NCBI GenBank assembly: GCA_024516035.1
Contig: CM044957.1
Coordinates: forward strand, 49,534,085-49,598,084
Reading direction: 5' to 3'
Length of the DNA stretch: 64,000 nt
DNA from: Bactericera cockerelli
Taxonomy: Eukaryota; Arthropoda; Insecta; Hemiptera; Triozidae
Part shown: positions 41,756 through 53,186 of the stretch, piece by piece
How the letters are laid out: every line of letters starts with the position of its first letter
Position numbering within the stretch: position 1 is the stretch's first letter
Made by a program: the position numbers and the translations under genes
The notes under the pieces: model-generated
What the model saw: only the letters and a program-made list of their open reading frames with translations
What the model was told of the DNA's origin: nothing
Databases searched by the model: none

Positions 41756-41791
41756 ACTTCCGAGAAATTTCTAATATTAGAAATCGGAAGT
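41756..41791. repeat. ACTTCCG hairpin repeat, best copy
   Basis: acttccgagaaatttc, then taatatta, then gaaatcggaagt; the two arms differ only by one inserted triplet. Confidence 0.8.
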
Positions 41792-42057
41792 ATTGTGTTT
41801 TTTACTTTTGTTGATGTGTTCTAGCGACACCCTGTAGATTTCTAGGAGAGTAGTAAAATACCGTAATATCAATGGAGCTCACCTAAGACCTCAGAACACA
41901 CATAAAAATAACTTATTATTGTAGTAATAGTAATACTATACAGGGTGATTTAATTTAGATATTTTATTAAATATTTAATTTAGTTATCTAAATTTAATCT
42001 GGTTTGTTTTTTTTTTTTTTTTTTCTTTTCTATGAAATCACCATAACTTCCCATGTA

Positions 42058-42521
42058 CATTTTCATCAAATAAAAGTTCTATACTCATCTTTCGTGGTAC
42101 TACTACATCTTCGGTTCTCTGATTTGCATCAGTATTAGACAAAAAACGTTCAAATTAGCCATGTATGTATGATTTTATTTGTGGTGAAGCACAAGGCCTC
42201 TTCACAATTTTTGTGAGCAGCGCAGCATTACTAAGAGTCTCCTTCACATTTCGAATTATTCTATTACATTAATTTCTCTTTACTCTGGTAAGGTAATGCT
42301 GCCACTGGTCGTTACAAATACAAGTAACTACTCATTTTTCCTCACGAGATATGATTGGACCCCGAACATCCACGTACAGAGCAGAAAAATTCTTTGGATT
42401 TGGAGATTATGAGAGTGGAGAGTGTTTCTGGAACGGGCTACTGATGGTATGTCTGGAGATCAGAGAACCGAAGATGTAGTACAACGAAAGATGAGTATAG
42501 AACTTTTATTTCATGAAAATG
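42058..42521. mobile_element. TA-flanked MITE, 464 bp, about 70-bp TIRs
   Basis: Left cattttcatc plus aaataaaagttctatactca through catcttcggttctctgat. Right end is its complement (atcagagaaccgaagatgta to atgaaaatg). Both ends are flanked by TA, as in Tc1/mariner-type insertion. A family F SINE body lies inside at about 42262-42395 on the minus strand. No transposase. Confidence 0.85.
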
Positions 42522-42529
42522 TATTTGTT

Positions 42530-43340
42530 TTCTGTATTTGGTTTGGCACTGAAAACTGACTCTTGAAAATTTTGGGTGATTCCTGTCGCACTTTCCTTGC
42601 TATAAGATAAGGAATATAAAAAAATCATAATCTCAAAATCTCACAAAATTGACTCGAGGCTATTCCGCACTCAGCAAAAGCCACAAGTTTAGGATTATGC
42701 CTGTCCCGCCACTCACATGTTGACTTTTCTGCTGATAAATTATGCTGACGAGTTTTATGCTGATGACGAGTTTTATTTTCCATTCAACAAAACGAGCTTC
42801 AGCAGATTTGTAGTTTTCGCCATTATGAAGACTTTCCTTCTGTCAATAGCTTCGTAGTCTTTGTATCGAACAGAATCATTTTTGTGATAGTGCATGGAGG
42901 ACAAGTGCGCCGGGAGGTATTTGGAAATGCTGCGTGGACTTAGCATATTATTATATGAATAAAAGAAAATAAGTACATATTGTGATAAAAAACGTTATTA
43001 TTTAGAAAACGTCTCAATGTTAAATGATTGTTATGTTGCATCTTGTTTATTTAACCGATGTATGATTTATTACCTCAATAAAGGGTGATGTGCTAATATT
43101 TTTGAATAAAAGCTGGAAAAGGACACATAAATGTTTCAAAAATTCAGTCAACCTCTACTCTCATATCGTCAGTACCTTCGACACTTTCGACAGAAAGGCT
43201 GCTGCAGCAAAGGACAAAATAAGTAATTAAGAATATGTATTATTAAAATGGTCAAGAATCCAAGAGTTATAATTATTTATAGTTACCCAGGTGATATGTA
43301 ATAGGCATTATCACCAATGATGAGGCTTTGTTTAATACCT
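42530..43340. other. No gene seen
   Basis: AT-rich unique DNA without long frames or repeats that I recognise, apart from gaaaactgactcttgaaaat, which resembles sequence near 23949. Confidence 0.4.
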
Positions 43341-43345
43341 AATCA

Positions 43346-43492
43346 TAACAACCTCAGTAGCTTGATCGATAAGGTGGCGGACTTGTAACCTGGAGGACGG
43401 TGGTCCAAGTCTCGGTTTCAGCGTAGATTTACTAGCGAGTTTGAATTGTTGCGATATCACGAAAGTGATTAACAGAAATATGATAACTTTTT
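43346..43492 (+). mobile_element. SINE family A, full-length
   Basis: acaacctcagtagcttgatc, ggtccaagtctcgg (mutated B box), and tatcacgaaagtgattaac. Confidence 0.85.
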
Positions 43493-43595
43493 TTAACCCA
43501 ATTATTATTGAGATAAGAAATTGTTTGACTTGTCTTTAACCTTCAATAATATGTAATTTGAGGAGAGGGTTTTACCCTCCATTTCCCTGAACTCG

Positions 43596-43660
43596 ATTGG
43601 GGCTCGATCCGCCGACCTCCAGGTTACGAGTCATTGCCTTATCGAGCTAATGAGTTGGTA
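43596..43660 (-). mobile_element. SINE family A head fragment
   Basis: gccgacctccaggttacgag and ccttatcgagctaatgag on the minus strand. gggttttaccctccatttcc just upstream is a D/E central-domain fragment. Confidence 0.6.
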
Positions 43661-43796
43661 TAATAATTGGGAAAGAATATCATTCTGGATTGATAACAGC
43701 TGATTATATTCTTATCGTCCCACAGTACCTTCCTATCCCTATTTAATAATTAAATTCCAAATATTTTAAATGAAAATAATAGTTCTATTATTATGT

Positions 43797-43970
43797 AGTT
43801 ACCCTGGCAGAGTGAGTTAGCGGGCTAAGCATTGCACGCACGGTGACCTGGGTTCGATCCCCGGCGGGGCAGGATTTTTTCTGCTCTGTACTTGGGTGTT
43901 CGGGGTCCACTCATACCTCGTGAGGAAAAATGAGTAGCTGCTTTAATGTGAGCAGCGACCAGTGTCTTTT
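43797..43970 (+). mobile_element. SINE family F
   Basis: Head gtgagttagcgggctaagc, loop attgcac, B box gggttcgatcccc, body ctgctctgtacttggg, cctcgtgaggaaaaatgagt and gtgagcagcgaccagtg. The distal third is missing. Confidence 0.8.
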
Positions 43971-44026
43971 GGTCGTACAAGACTGGTACTGTATCTGATT
44001 CATTCGTAATCGTAATTCACTGACTG

Positions 44027-44236
44027 TCCCGGTAGCTCAGTGGTAAAGGCGGCACTCTGTGTATCCAGAGGTTTCCAAAGTCGCTGGTTCGAACCCAGTC
44101 GGGACATGACAATTTTTCCTCCCATTTGGGATGTTCACCACATAATAATACGTCTTGGACTTACTGCTGGAATAATGTGACTGAATAGTCCTAATCGGAC
44201 AATATAAATAAGGCGCAATTATTATTATCTATTATG
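44027..44236 (+). mobile_element. SINE family B, full-length with 10-bp head insertion
   Basis: tgtcccggtagctcagtggt, B box ctggttcgaacccag, tgggatgttcaccacataat and aaggcgcaattattatt. The variable arm tccagaggtttccaaagtcg is longer than in the 40829 copy. Confidence 0.88.
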
Positions 44237-44385
44237 ATAGCTAGATAGCTGAAATTTGGTATGAAGGTGCTTTTGTCTCTCCAAAAGCACCTCCAAATTA
44301 GACGCATTTCTAATTTCTCATTTTTTTTTTGTCAATACTCCACATTGATTTGATGTTACACACTTACACCTCAAATTAATAAAAA

Positions 44386-44760
44386 AAAAAAACCCCCCAT
44401 TCGCCACAAAACAATCTCCAGATAAATCACCGATGGGGGTGGCAGGCAAATGAGTGGCAAAACAATTTACGTAACAAAATTATACGGCCATAAAAATACC
44501 GAAAGTCCCATAATGTTTAAGTAGCCCCCCCCCCTGCCCCCCTCCCCCACCCCCCCCTTTCTGCCTCTCGACTGAATTATAGAAACGTATTGTTTACGCT
44601 ACCACCCCCACCCCCCTTTTCCTTCCCCCCCCTCCCCCCTCCCTTCCCTCCCCCCCCCTCCTTTTCTGTGTACTCGGTCTTTGCTTATTATTTAAAAAGC
44701 ATCTGCGTTACCCCCCCCCCCCCGCTCCCTCTCTTTCCCCCCCCCCCCCTCAAGGAGTAG
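44386..44760. repeat. Cluster of C-homopolymer tracts
   Basis: Several runs of 8-14 C separated by T/A-rich bases. The complementary strand is G-run-rich, giving quadruplex potential. Confidence 0.9.
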
Positions 44761-44764
44761 AGCT

Positions 44765-45720
44765 CCCTATCCGTATCCTTCCTCAAAGGATAAGGACGAG
44801 GGGACCCTTACTTACGTACGCCTTACTCGAGGGAGTCGATCTGTGCTTTTGCTTTCATTCTTCTGCCAACCTTCGACGCGAGAGCTTGTCTCGCCGCGTC
44901 TCTCTCTTCAGTTTGAATAATTCTTTTCGAAAATAATTATTTTCAAGTGGGTAATTTAATTTTTTTGAAATTCGAGTTTCAATTTTTTCTCCATTGTGAA
45001 ACCAGCCATGCACCGTCCCGATTTCAAGTTCCGAAGCGGCCTACGTAACGTTTTGTTCATCTTTTTAATAGTTTTTTTTTTTTTTAGTTTTTCTTCAGTA
45101 TTTTAAATTGTTCAACTTGCTCTTTTATGTGTGCTGTGTGAGATTTGAAATTATTTTTTTTTAACGTTTTCTTTTTGTTCTCGCTTTTCTCTTTCGTAAC
45201 TGCGTTTGCCGTTTTTGGTAAAGTTCCAATTTTTTTTTTCAATTTAATTTCCCAACCTTTTTATTGCATGCCTTTGTTTTAAGTTCAGATATACCTGACG
45301 ACTTTTAAGGTTCTTGTTTTATCTCCAAGTTCTGCATGTTTTACTTTTTAATCATCTTTCTTGTTCTTTAGTTGTCTTATCTTTTTTTTCTTTTTGGCAG
45401 AATTGAAGACATTTTCTTTTTGAAAACGAATGTAAAGTACTTCATTTTTCTTTCGTTTTTAATGTACCGGCATTGAACATAGAAAATAGTATGTTTTGAT
45501 AAAGCTTTCGTGATTTCGGTTCACAAATACCAAATCACTATGGGGTCTATCCCTGACGACAGGAAGATGGACGAAGTTTTTCAATTGAAAGAGAAAAAAA
45601 ATATATAAGTAAATAGAATATATGTAGTCACAGGGAGAAAAAAAATCAAGTTTGTTACAGAAATACACAATTGAACCTAGAAAATAATACGGTTTAATGA
45701 AACTATTTAGTTAGTGGTTT
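44765..45720. other. No gene recognised; T-rich unique DNA
   Basis: CpG-containing near 44860-45055 (ctcgccgcgtctctc, cgaagcggcctacg), then T-rich. I saw no protein domain. It could be 5' flanking DNA of a gene outside the window. Confidence 0.3.
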
Positions 45721-45724
45721 TGCT

Positions 45725-46500
45725 ACATAGATCCTAAGCACTAAATTTGCTTCAAAATCGTCAAATTTTGCTATAGAAAAATACTCAATAGTGCTTCACA
45801 AATATCTACAAATTCCAAAAACTTAATAAATCCTAAATTGGTCACAACGGTTCCTAGCACATCTCATATTGTCTTCCAATTTAGAGGTCGCTTTGTCGCG
45901 TAGGTCTCTTAACTCATCAAGCATTTCATCATCAGTGTTCCTAATATTCTCAACACAGAGCATAGTGAAGGTTTCATTTTAGCGGGCTTTACACACAATC
46001 CACTCATGTCCTCTGAATATTCTACACATAAACTCAATTTGTCACACAAATAGCTACAAATTCCAGAAAATTCAAACATTCAATCATTATTGTCCTTAAT
46101 ATTCTCAACACAGAGCCTTGTGGAGGTTTCATTTTAGCGGGCTTTACACTCAATCCAATCATGTCCTTTGAATATTCTACAAGTATACTCAATTTTTGCT
46201 ACATAAAAAGCTATAAATTCCAAAAAATTTAAGCATTCAATCATTATTGTCCTTAAGATTCCTAACATAGAGTCTAGTGGTGGCTTCATTTTAGCGGGCT
46301 TTACACTCAATCCACTCATGTCCTCTGAATAATCTACACATAAACTCAATTTTTGCTACACAAATAGCTACAAATTCACAAAAGTTCAAGCATTCAATCA
46401 TTATTGTCCTTAATATCCCCAACACACAGCCTAGTGAAGGCTTCATTTTAGCGGGCTTTACACTCAATCCAATAATGCCCTCTGAATAATCTTCTCACAT
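45725..46500. repeat. Tandem repeat of about 157 bp, about 4 units
   Basis: cattttagcgggctttacac starts at about 45975, 46130, 46287 and 46444. Between them are ctacaaattccaaaaaa, caatcattattgtcctta and caacacagagcctagtg. The leftmost part is more diverged. Confidence 0.9.
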
Positions 46501-47088
46501 GCTTCATTGTTAGGCCTTGATTTCCGCTGGTTCTCTGATTCAATTTCTTTAGAAAATGAGATTTACGAAGGGGGACCTAGGTTCAGTCCCCTGAATCTGC
46601 GTTAAGATACATTAGTTCTTTGAAATGCTAAGATGTTCAAGCGTTCTTTCTAAATCTTGATTGTTGAACAGCTTTTTTTTTCTCGTGAGCATTGTATGGA
46701 GAAAAAAAATATTCATAGATCACAGATGTTCATATCTCGGGGGTCGTAGGGTTCAAGACAGTGCGAACGTTTTTTTTTTTTCATTTGGTTGGGTTTCTTG
46801 TGACCTATTGTAGAAGCTAGTCTGTGTGTCAGAGGAGGGAGAAGAAAATGGAAGACTTTTTTTAATTTTCATAAATTAACGGGGTAAACCCATGTTTATT
46901 TGATATAAATATATTGTTAAGATACATAGAAATATAGTTAAGATACATAAATATATAGTTAAAATATATAGAAAAAAGACAATAGACATGGGATGGATTG
47001 CTGGGTATGATGATGGAATAGATGCTTAGTGAGACTGGAGTGATATTTGATGTCATTTTGTTTTGGATGATTCTAAAAAGTTAAAAGT
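46500..47088. other. No gene seen
   Basis: Unique AT-rich DNA. A small direct repeat of agatacatagaaatatagtt type lies at 46918-46970. Confidence 0.4.
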
Positions 47089-47089
47089 T

Positions 47090-47205
47090 ATAGTTCTCAT
47101 ATTTGTGTTAATCTCTGACGTGACATCACAACTAGACAACTACTCAAACTCGTTTCACTAAATTTACGCTGAAGAGGGACTTGAACCACCGACCTCCAGG
47201 TTACG
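47090..47205 (-). mobile_element. SINE family A, head truncated
   Basis: tcatatttgtgttaatctct, ctactcaaactcgtttcac and gggacttgaaccaccgacct, then ends within the anticodon arm. Confidence 0.75.
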
Positions 47206-47264
47206 CAGTAACTCCTTCCCCGACTGTGTCTGGTGAGGATGAGAAGTACAGACCGAAGCTATTA

Positions 47265-47700
47265 TTCCCCCAACGTCTTCCTTCCTAGATAATCTTTCTT
47301 TCTTCCTAGCTAATCATCCCCTAACTCCTTCTTTCCTAGCTAATCATCCCCTAACTCCTGCCTTCCTAGCTAATCTTCCCCTAACTCCTTCCTCCCTAGC
47401 TAATGTTTCCCTAACTCCTGCTTTCCTAGCTAATGTTCCCCTAGCTTTTTTCTCCCTAGATAATTATCCCCTAACTCCTTCCTTCCTAGTTAATCTTCCA
47501 CTAACTTCTGCTTTCCTAGCTAATCTTCCCCTAATTCCTTTCTTCCTAGCTAATCTTTCTTCCCTACACTTCCTTCCTTCCTACCTAATTTTCCCTAACT
47601 CCTTCCTAGCTAATCTCCCTACTCTTCTTCCTACTACTTCTCTAACTCTTTCCTTCCTAGCAATCCTAGCTAATCTTTCCCCTAACTCCTGCCTCCCTAC
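47265..47700. repeat. Tandem repeat, about 31 bp, about 13 units
   Basis: Units of ttccttcctagctaatctt then cccctaactcc, with single-base variants and a degenerate end. Confidence 0.9.
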
Positions 47701-48166
47701 CTGTGCGGAATTTTTGATTAATGAAAAAAGGGGGATGGCGTCAAATTTGTTTTTAAAAAGCTAAAATTAAGTGGGAAATGAGTCTGTTGTTCTAACGATA
47801 GCCAGGGGGGGCGTTGCACGAAACTTTCATTTCTCAAATCCCCTGTTCAGAGATACTTGCGTTTCTGTGATTAATAATTTGTTTCTAAACAAGGAGGTTT
47901 TGTTTCTAAACAAGCGGGTTTTGTTTAGAAACAAAAACGAGAGTCCTGGGAACAAGATTGGATGCTCACAGATTTTTTGTTTGAATTCTTAAAGACCTTA
48001 GAGTTTTACCTTTGAGGTAACAGGGATGAAAAGTTGGGCTTGCTTGTTAGATGTGGTTTCTTCTGCGTTGTTATTTCATAACTTTCAGGGAAAGCTCAGC
48101 GGTACGGGATACGAGACTTGGGAACATTTACGTGTTTTTTTATTAAATTATTACTATAATACCTAT

Positions 48167-48292
48167 GAACCGACCTCAGTAGCTTGATCGATAAGGCGGC
48201 GGGTTCGTAACCTGGAGACCGGTGGTTCGAGTCCCAAGTCAAGCAAAAGTTTTGTAAAGTTTGAGTAATTGTGACTAACACAAATATGATAA
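48167..48292 (+). mobile_element. SINE family A, internally shortened
   Basis: accgacctcagtagcttgat, cgggttcgtaacctggag, ggttcgagtccc and acacaaatatgataaattt. The cacgaaagtgatt segment is missing. Confidence 0.8.
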
Positions 48293-48614
48293 ATTTACAG
48301 TAATACCTACTTTTCTCCCCATTATTGAATTACAATTTGGATACAGTAATTATAAATAGGATTACAACAAAGCGTCTCTCGAGTCAGAGATAAGCGTATT
48401 TCGAGTCAGAGATCAGTGTAACAGGCCCCATGTGCTGGTCTGATGATTGATGATATGTTTCGTAAGCCTCAGAAAGAGAACACCCGCCTGTGTGGGGTAC
48501 AAGCTGTTTGAGTATGGGTGTGGAGTAGGAGTATGGGGACGAGGAGTATGGGTGTGAGTATGAAAGAGTAGGAGTATAGTGACTAAGAGGTGTGAAGGGC
48601 TTTGTTTTCCTAAC

Positions 48615-48805
48615 TTGGGCGCTCCGAAGGCGTATTAAACACACCTCTCTCTCACCCAAAGACTTTCACAACCTTGTATTAAACACACCTCCTTCTCATC
48701 CAAAGAGTTCTCCTCCTCCTATTAAATACAACACCTCCTCACCCAAAGAGTTTCAGCTCCTCGTATTAAACACACCTCTCTCTCACCCAAAGACTTTCTC
48801 CCCGT
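48615..48805. repeat. Tandem repeat, about 50 bp, 4 units
   Basis: tattaaacacacctctctct and cacccaaagactttc recur with variation. Confidence 0.85.
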
Positions 48806-48904
48806 ATTTGACAGAGGAAAGAAATTCTCGTCCTCAAAAAAAAACAACTAAGAAATTAAAATTAGACAATTTTAATCTGTCTCTTCATGAAAACACCGTC
48901 ATCT

Positions 48905-49880
48905 GACAGTTTCTAAAATTGACGTGCGGATATTAATTTTTCTGTCCCTCCCCCTGAATGAATTAAAAACAAAATTCTCCAGGAAAATTTCTTTGCTGCC
49001 CAATTTTTCGTAGCCTTTTTTTACCCTTTTTTACCCGGAAAAACAGCTATCTTTCTTCTACCTCCTTAACTCTGTTCACCAATCTGATGGTGACCACTGA
49101 GCTAATCGCGCTTTATAAACACAAATACGATACATCATAAATTGATGGAAAAAGCTGATATTTCTTTTGGGTATTTTTGAAGATTCAGGATTATAAACAC
49201 ACATCATAAATTGACAAGAAAAGTCGATGTTATGTTTTTTTGTTTGAAGATTTGTTTTTTATGAAGAATTGATTTTTTTGTGTGGTGAAAATATATATCT
49301 CATTAGGTCGCAGTGTTGTATGGAGTTCTACTGAAACCCTACAACTAGTCAAATATTAATAATGATAAATTGTACTTTTTCAAGGATAGGAGATAGTTCT
49401 TCGGTGTTTGAATCATTTTAAAAGTCACCAGACACAAGGGAACCAACCCCATTTCTTTCTCATAATCCGGTTTTCTTGGTCATTGAATTTTGGAATCGCT
49501 AGAACAATAGGACCGTCATTAAAAAAGGGTCACAAGTCACAAGATTCCCATTTCCCTAATTTCTGTCTTTGCCTTTGTTTTTGTGAGATTACATCAGGTT
49601 TTTTGAAGTGTTCGTGATAGTTTCACACTCCTTTGCATTAGGGGTTTTAATAGGCTTACCAGTTATATCCTTTTTCGTATCTGAATGTTTCTTCTCGCCT
49701 TTCATTCTTTTTATTGTTTGAGAATCAGAAGGTCAGACACAGTTTGACAGATTTTAAAATTAAATAGAACAATTATGAGGGGGATCTTGATTTTATGAGA
49801 TGGTTAAAAATGATTTTCTTTATGAAACTACAGCTGACATTGGCATGGGAATGTAAAAATATAAATAAAACATAGACCAA
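48905..49880. other. No gene seen
   Basis: AT-rich unique DNA. catcataaattga recurs at about 49133 and 49203, a short local duplication. Confidence 0.4.
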
Positions 49881-50020
49881 GCATTGGTAGTTGTAGCTAG
49901 TCTTGTAATGTAAAATCTAGCACATGGATCGGATCCCACCCAGTGCTTTCCTCATTTATTTGGGTTAGGAGGTAGAAATTTATTTTAGCTTTATCCTCGC
50001 CTGGTGGGGTTATCTTACAT
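49880..50020 (+). mobile_element. SINE family C, diverged copy
   Basis: gcattggtagttgtagctag, atcccacccagtgc, gggttaggaggtagaaa and cctcgcctggtgg align in order with the copy at 19101. Confidence 0.65.
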
Positions 50021-50097
50021 TTTAAATATAATTAGAGAAAACGCAGGACCGTGATCAGTCTATAGCCATGCTGTTTATTGACAGTATTTTTTGCCAT

Positions 50098-50300
50098 TTT
50101 TCCTCTAGGAGAGAGGTGAGATCCTTTAGGAGAGGGGTAGTATCCTCTAGGAAGTCTAGGAGATGTGTAGGATCCTCTAGAAGAGGAGTAGGATCCTCTA
50201 GGAGAGGTGTAGGATCCTCTAGGACAGGGGTAGGATCCTCTAGATTCTCTAGGAGAGGGGTAGAATCCTCTAGAAGAGGAGTAGGATCCTTTAGGAAAGC
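50098..50300. repeat. Tandem repeat of ggatcctctaggagaggggta (about 24 bp)
   Basis: About nine units containing gtaggatcctctaggagagg variants. A 96-residue minus-strand frame (LLEDPTPLLEDPTP-like) spans it with non-repeat ends of about 20 residues, but I do not see gene context. Confidence 0.85.
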
Positions 50301-50304
50301 GCTC

Positions 50305-50832
50305 GGAGCTGAATAATTATATGTCGCGTATCCGATGCAAAGCACTCTCCAACAAATTGTTGTACTTTACTTCTGTGAAACGAGCTATTAATCTTTACGT
50401 ATTTTAAATGAAAGTATTTTCTCGAAATGAAAGTAGTTACTTTCTTGGAATGAACAATGTATTTTCTTTAGAGAAAGCTATTTTCTTTTGAATGAACAAA
50501 ACCTCCCGTTCTTCTCCTCTTCACTTCGGCTTTGTAAAAGCCTTCTGGCTTCCATGCAGAAGAATAGTTATTATTATCGCAGCTATATACATGTACAATA
50601 GCTACTTGGAAATTAATTTTCATAAATAAGTTGCTGATGAATACAGCTGTTGAACTTACGAAGTCTTTTTGATTAATCACTTTTGATGTTGTCTGGAATA
50701 AAGTCGATTGTTTAGTTCAGTCCATCTAACACTATTGCCCCGAGACAGGGAGTCCCATCACGCTAACAGTTCAATATAGCACCTCTTTATTGTTTTACTG
50801 ATAGCACATGGTACGTAGATATTAAATTAAAA
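50305..50832. other. No gene seen
   Basis: AT-rich DNA with three short gaaagtattttct-like repeats (about 50409-50470). No domain recognised. Confidence 0.4.
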
Positions 50833-50835
50833 TAA

Positions 50836-50890
50836 ACCGTCGTGATATGACCAAACATTTGAAAGCGACGTTAAACCCAATTTTAAAAAA
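50836..50890 (+). mobile_element. Family E SINE, 3' end
   Basis: ccgtcgtgatatgaccaaac, gaaagcgacgttaaaccca and an A-rich tail. Confidence 0.7.
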
Positions 50891-50899
50891 GTTCCAAGT

Positions 50900-51044
50900 T
50901 GAGTTAAGTTATTTGTGTTAATCACTATCGTGATATCACAACTACTCAAACTTGCTTTACTAAATCTTCGCTGAAACCAGGACTTGAACTACCGACCTCC
51001 AGGTTACAAGTCCGCCGCCTTATCTATCAAGCTACTGAGGTCGG
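50900..51044 (-). mobile_element. SINE family A, full-length
   Basis: gttatttgtgttaatcacta, ttgctttactaaatcttcgc, ggacttgaactaccgacctc and gctactgaggtcgg. Confidence 0.88.
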
Positions 51045-51049
51045 ACAAT

Positions 51050-51540
51050 TAAAAAAAGTTCCTAACAAATGGGCTACTTCACCGTCCTGGCTTTGTCAAC
51101 ATTTTGGAACATGTGTACTAACCCATTAACGTAGCGTTGCCATATGACAACGATGGAGGCAGTGCAAGTTTCTGACCTGTTAGTTCTATACGGTATATGT
51201 TACCACTTTATAACATTATAGGTCTCACTGTTGATAATATTTGCTACCTTTTGAATTTTACTAGACAGTTCTATCAGTTGTTTTTGAAATTTTGAGTAAG
51301 ATATATGAAAATAACCGAAATCACTAAGAAAAAATTCAGGCGTTTATGGGTTAATAGGACATTCGTCACAATGAACGGTCGTGTACAACACAATTATACA
51401 ATCTACCTCCTTTACCTCCTTGAACAATAGCAGCTCTGCCATCACAAGTACCCCACCAGCTGACAGGGCGACAGTGTTGCCGGCAGCAGATGTCACATGT
51501 CGCCGCCACGCGGAATTATTAATTAGCAACATTTGCTGAA
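51050..51540. other. Unique segment with E-box and homeodomain-like motifs
   Basis: 51400-51540 is GC-balanced with ccaccagctgacag, cagatgtcacatgtcgcc and attattaattagc. I find no coding family. A regulatory role is only a guess from motif density. Confidence 0.25.
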
Positions 51541-51689
51541 TTTGTTGCTCTTTTTACGAGAGCGAAATCTGTGCAAACTCTTTAACCTTTAGCCTTTAGC
51601 TCATTTTTGTTTATTTGTAGCTGAAATTACAGCTGGACCTGGATATAAGTAAACTCAAGGGACTGGATTTTTTTCAAAGTTAGTTAGTT

Positions 51690-51830
51690 AGTTATCATAC
51701 AATACATGTGTTAATCACTTTCGCGATGTCACATCTTCTCAAACTCGCTTTACTAAATCTTTGCTGAAACCGGGACTTGAACCACCGACCTCGAGGTTAC
51801 AAGTCCGCCGCCTTATCGATCAAGCCACGG
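51690..51830 (-). mobile_element. SINE family A, full-length
   Basis: gttaatcactttcgcgatgt, ctcgctttactaaatctttg, ccgggacttgaaccaccgac and ttatcgatcaagccac. Confidence 0.87.
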
Positions 51831-52199
51831 TGAATTTTTTCAAAGTGGCGGGTTACAGCTAGTCCCTACTATTTGAACACTCTACCAGCACCATTCCTCC
51901 TCCAGTGTGCTTCACTCACACCACACTCAATACACTTTGATCTTGTTGACTTTGAGTGTGAAACCATTCAGATGTGTCCTCTCTCTCTCTCTCTCTCTCG
52001 GCCCGTCCCCTTTCAGCCCAGATGGGGAGATGGGGGTGCTATACCCCCACCCTCTGTTACGATTATCTATTTACAAATCATTTTGGGGTCGTTCTCTCTG
52101 AATTCTCAATTACAAAAAATAGCTCTCCAGTTTTTTTTTCCCTTCTTTTTCAATTACCCCTGATAATATGAAATGTGATCTGATAATATGGGGGTTGGC

Positions 52200-52455
52200 T
52201 CTCTGTCCGTCTGTCTCTCTCTCTTTATTTTAGCTCTCTCTCTCTCTCTTTAAACTCTCTCTCTCTCTCTATCTCTCTCTGTCTCTCTATCTACCTCTCT
52301 CTCTTTAAATCACTCTCTCTCTCTCTCTCTTTCCCTCTCTCTCTCTTTTCTCTCTCTCTCTCTTTTTTCTCCCCTCTCTCTCTCTCTTTCCCTCTCTCTC
52401 TCTTTTCTCTTTCTTTAACTCACTCTCTCTCTCCCCCCCTCTCTCTCTCTCACTT
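52200..52455. repeat. (CT)n tract
   Basis: CT/CTTT repeat directly left of the TIR element. Confidence 0.95.
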
Positions 52456-52488
52456 TTGAGCGCGTTGTGTTGTGGGAGGCGAGCAAAC

Positions 52489-53186
52489 GGCAATAGGTGA
52501 GTTCGGTGCGAAGATTACCCGCACCTTTTTCGCATGTATGAATTCGGTGCCGCCGAAAAAAGGTGATGTATGAGTTCGGTGCGGTCCTAATGACTTATAA
52601 ATTGATTGTTTTTTTATAATCTACTCTGTTGCTTGTTAACAGTCATCCTGCTGTTATTTAGTTAGTAGATTATGTTGTAGACAGTTACATTCAGCAATGT
52701 CCATTTCCTCCTTGAAGGCCATGCCTAGGGTTAATAGTAGGGTTAGGTAAAATACAATGAAGGCCATGCCTTGGGTTTATAGTAGGGTTAGGTAAAATAC
52801 AAAGAAGGCCATGCCTTGGGTTTATAGTAGGGTTAGGTAAAATACAATGAAGGCCATGCCTTGGGTTTATAGTAGGGTTAGGTAAAATACAATGAAGGCC
52901 ATGCCTTGGGTTTATAGTAGGGTTAGGTAAAATACAATGAAGGCCATGCCTTGGGTTTATAGTAGGGTTAGGTAAAATACAATGAAGGCCATGCCTCGGT
53001 TTATTAATTGGAGGCCATGCCTATAAGGAAAAAAATACTATAATTACCTGATCATCAGGGCAAGTACCAGGGCACCGAATTCATACATGACCTTTTTTAG
53101 GCGGCACCGAATTCATACATGACCTTTTTTAGGCGGCACCGAACTCATACGTTTTTTTATTTTCCGCACCGAACTCATACGTAGCC
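52489..53186. mobile_element. Non-autonomous TIR element, 698 bp, 8-bp TSD, carrying a 45-bp minisatellite
   Basis: gagcaaac at 52481-52488 and 53187-53194 is the duplicated target. The element begins ggcaat and ends tagcc, with gagttcggtgcg / cgcaccgaactc in inverted arrangement near both ends, plus further internal copies of ttcggtgc and gcaccgaa. The 45-bp minisatellite (units at 52717, 52762, 52807, 52852, 52897, 52942, 52987) fills the centre. The TSD length fits hAT, Merlin or P-type elements. The GGC end does not settle which. No transposase. Confidence 0.85.

Noticed and set aside
44900..44920. Core promoter with initiator TCAGTT
   Set aside because: A single initiator match without a downstream element, TATA box or a visible gene is expected by chance.
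52711..53025. Telomere-type TTAGG array
   Set aside because: ttagg appears once per 45-bp unit within gggttaggtaaaa. There is no tandem pentamer run, and the array lies inside a TIR element.
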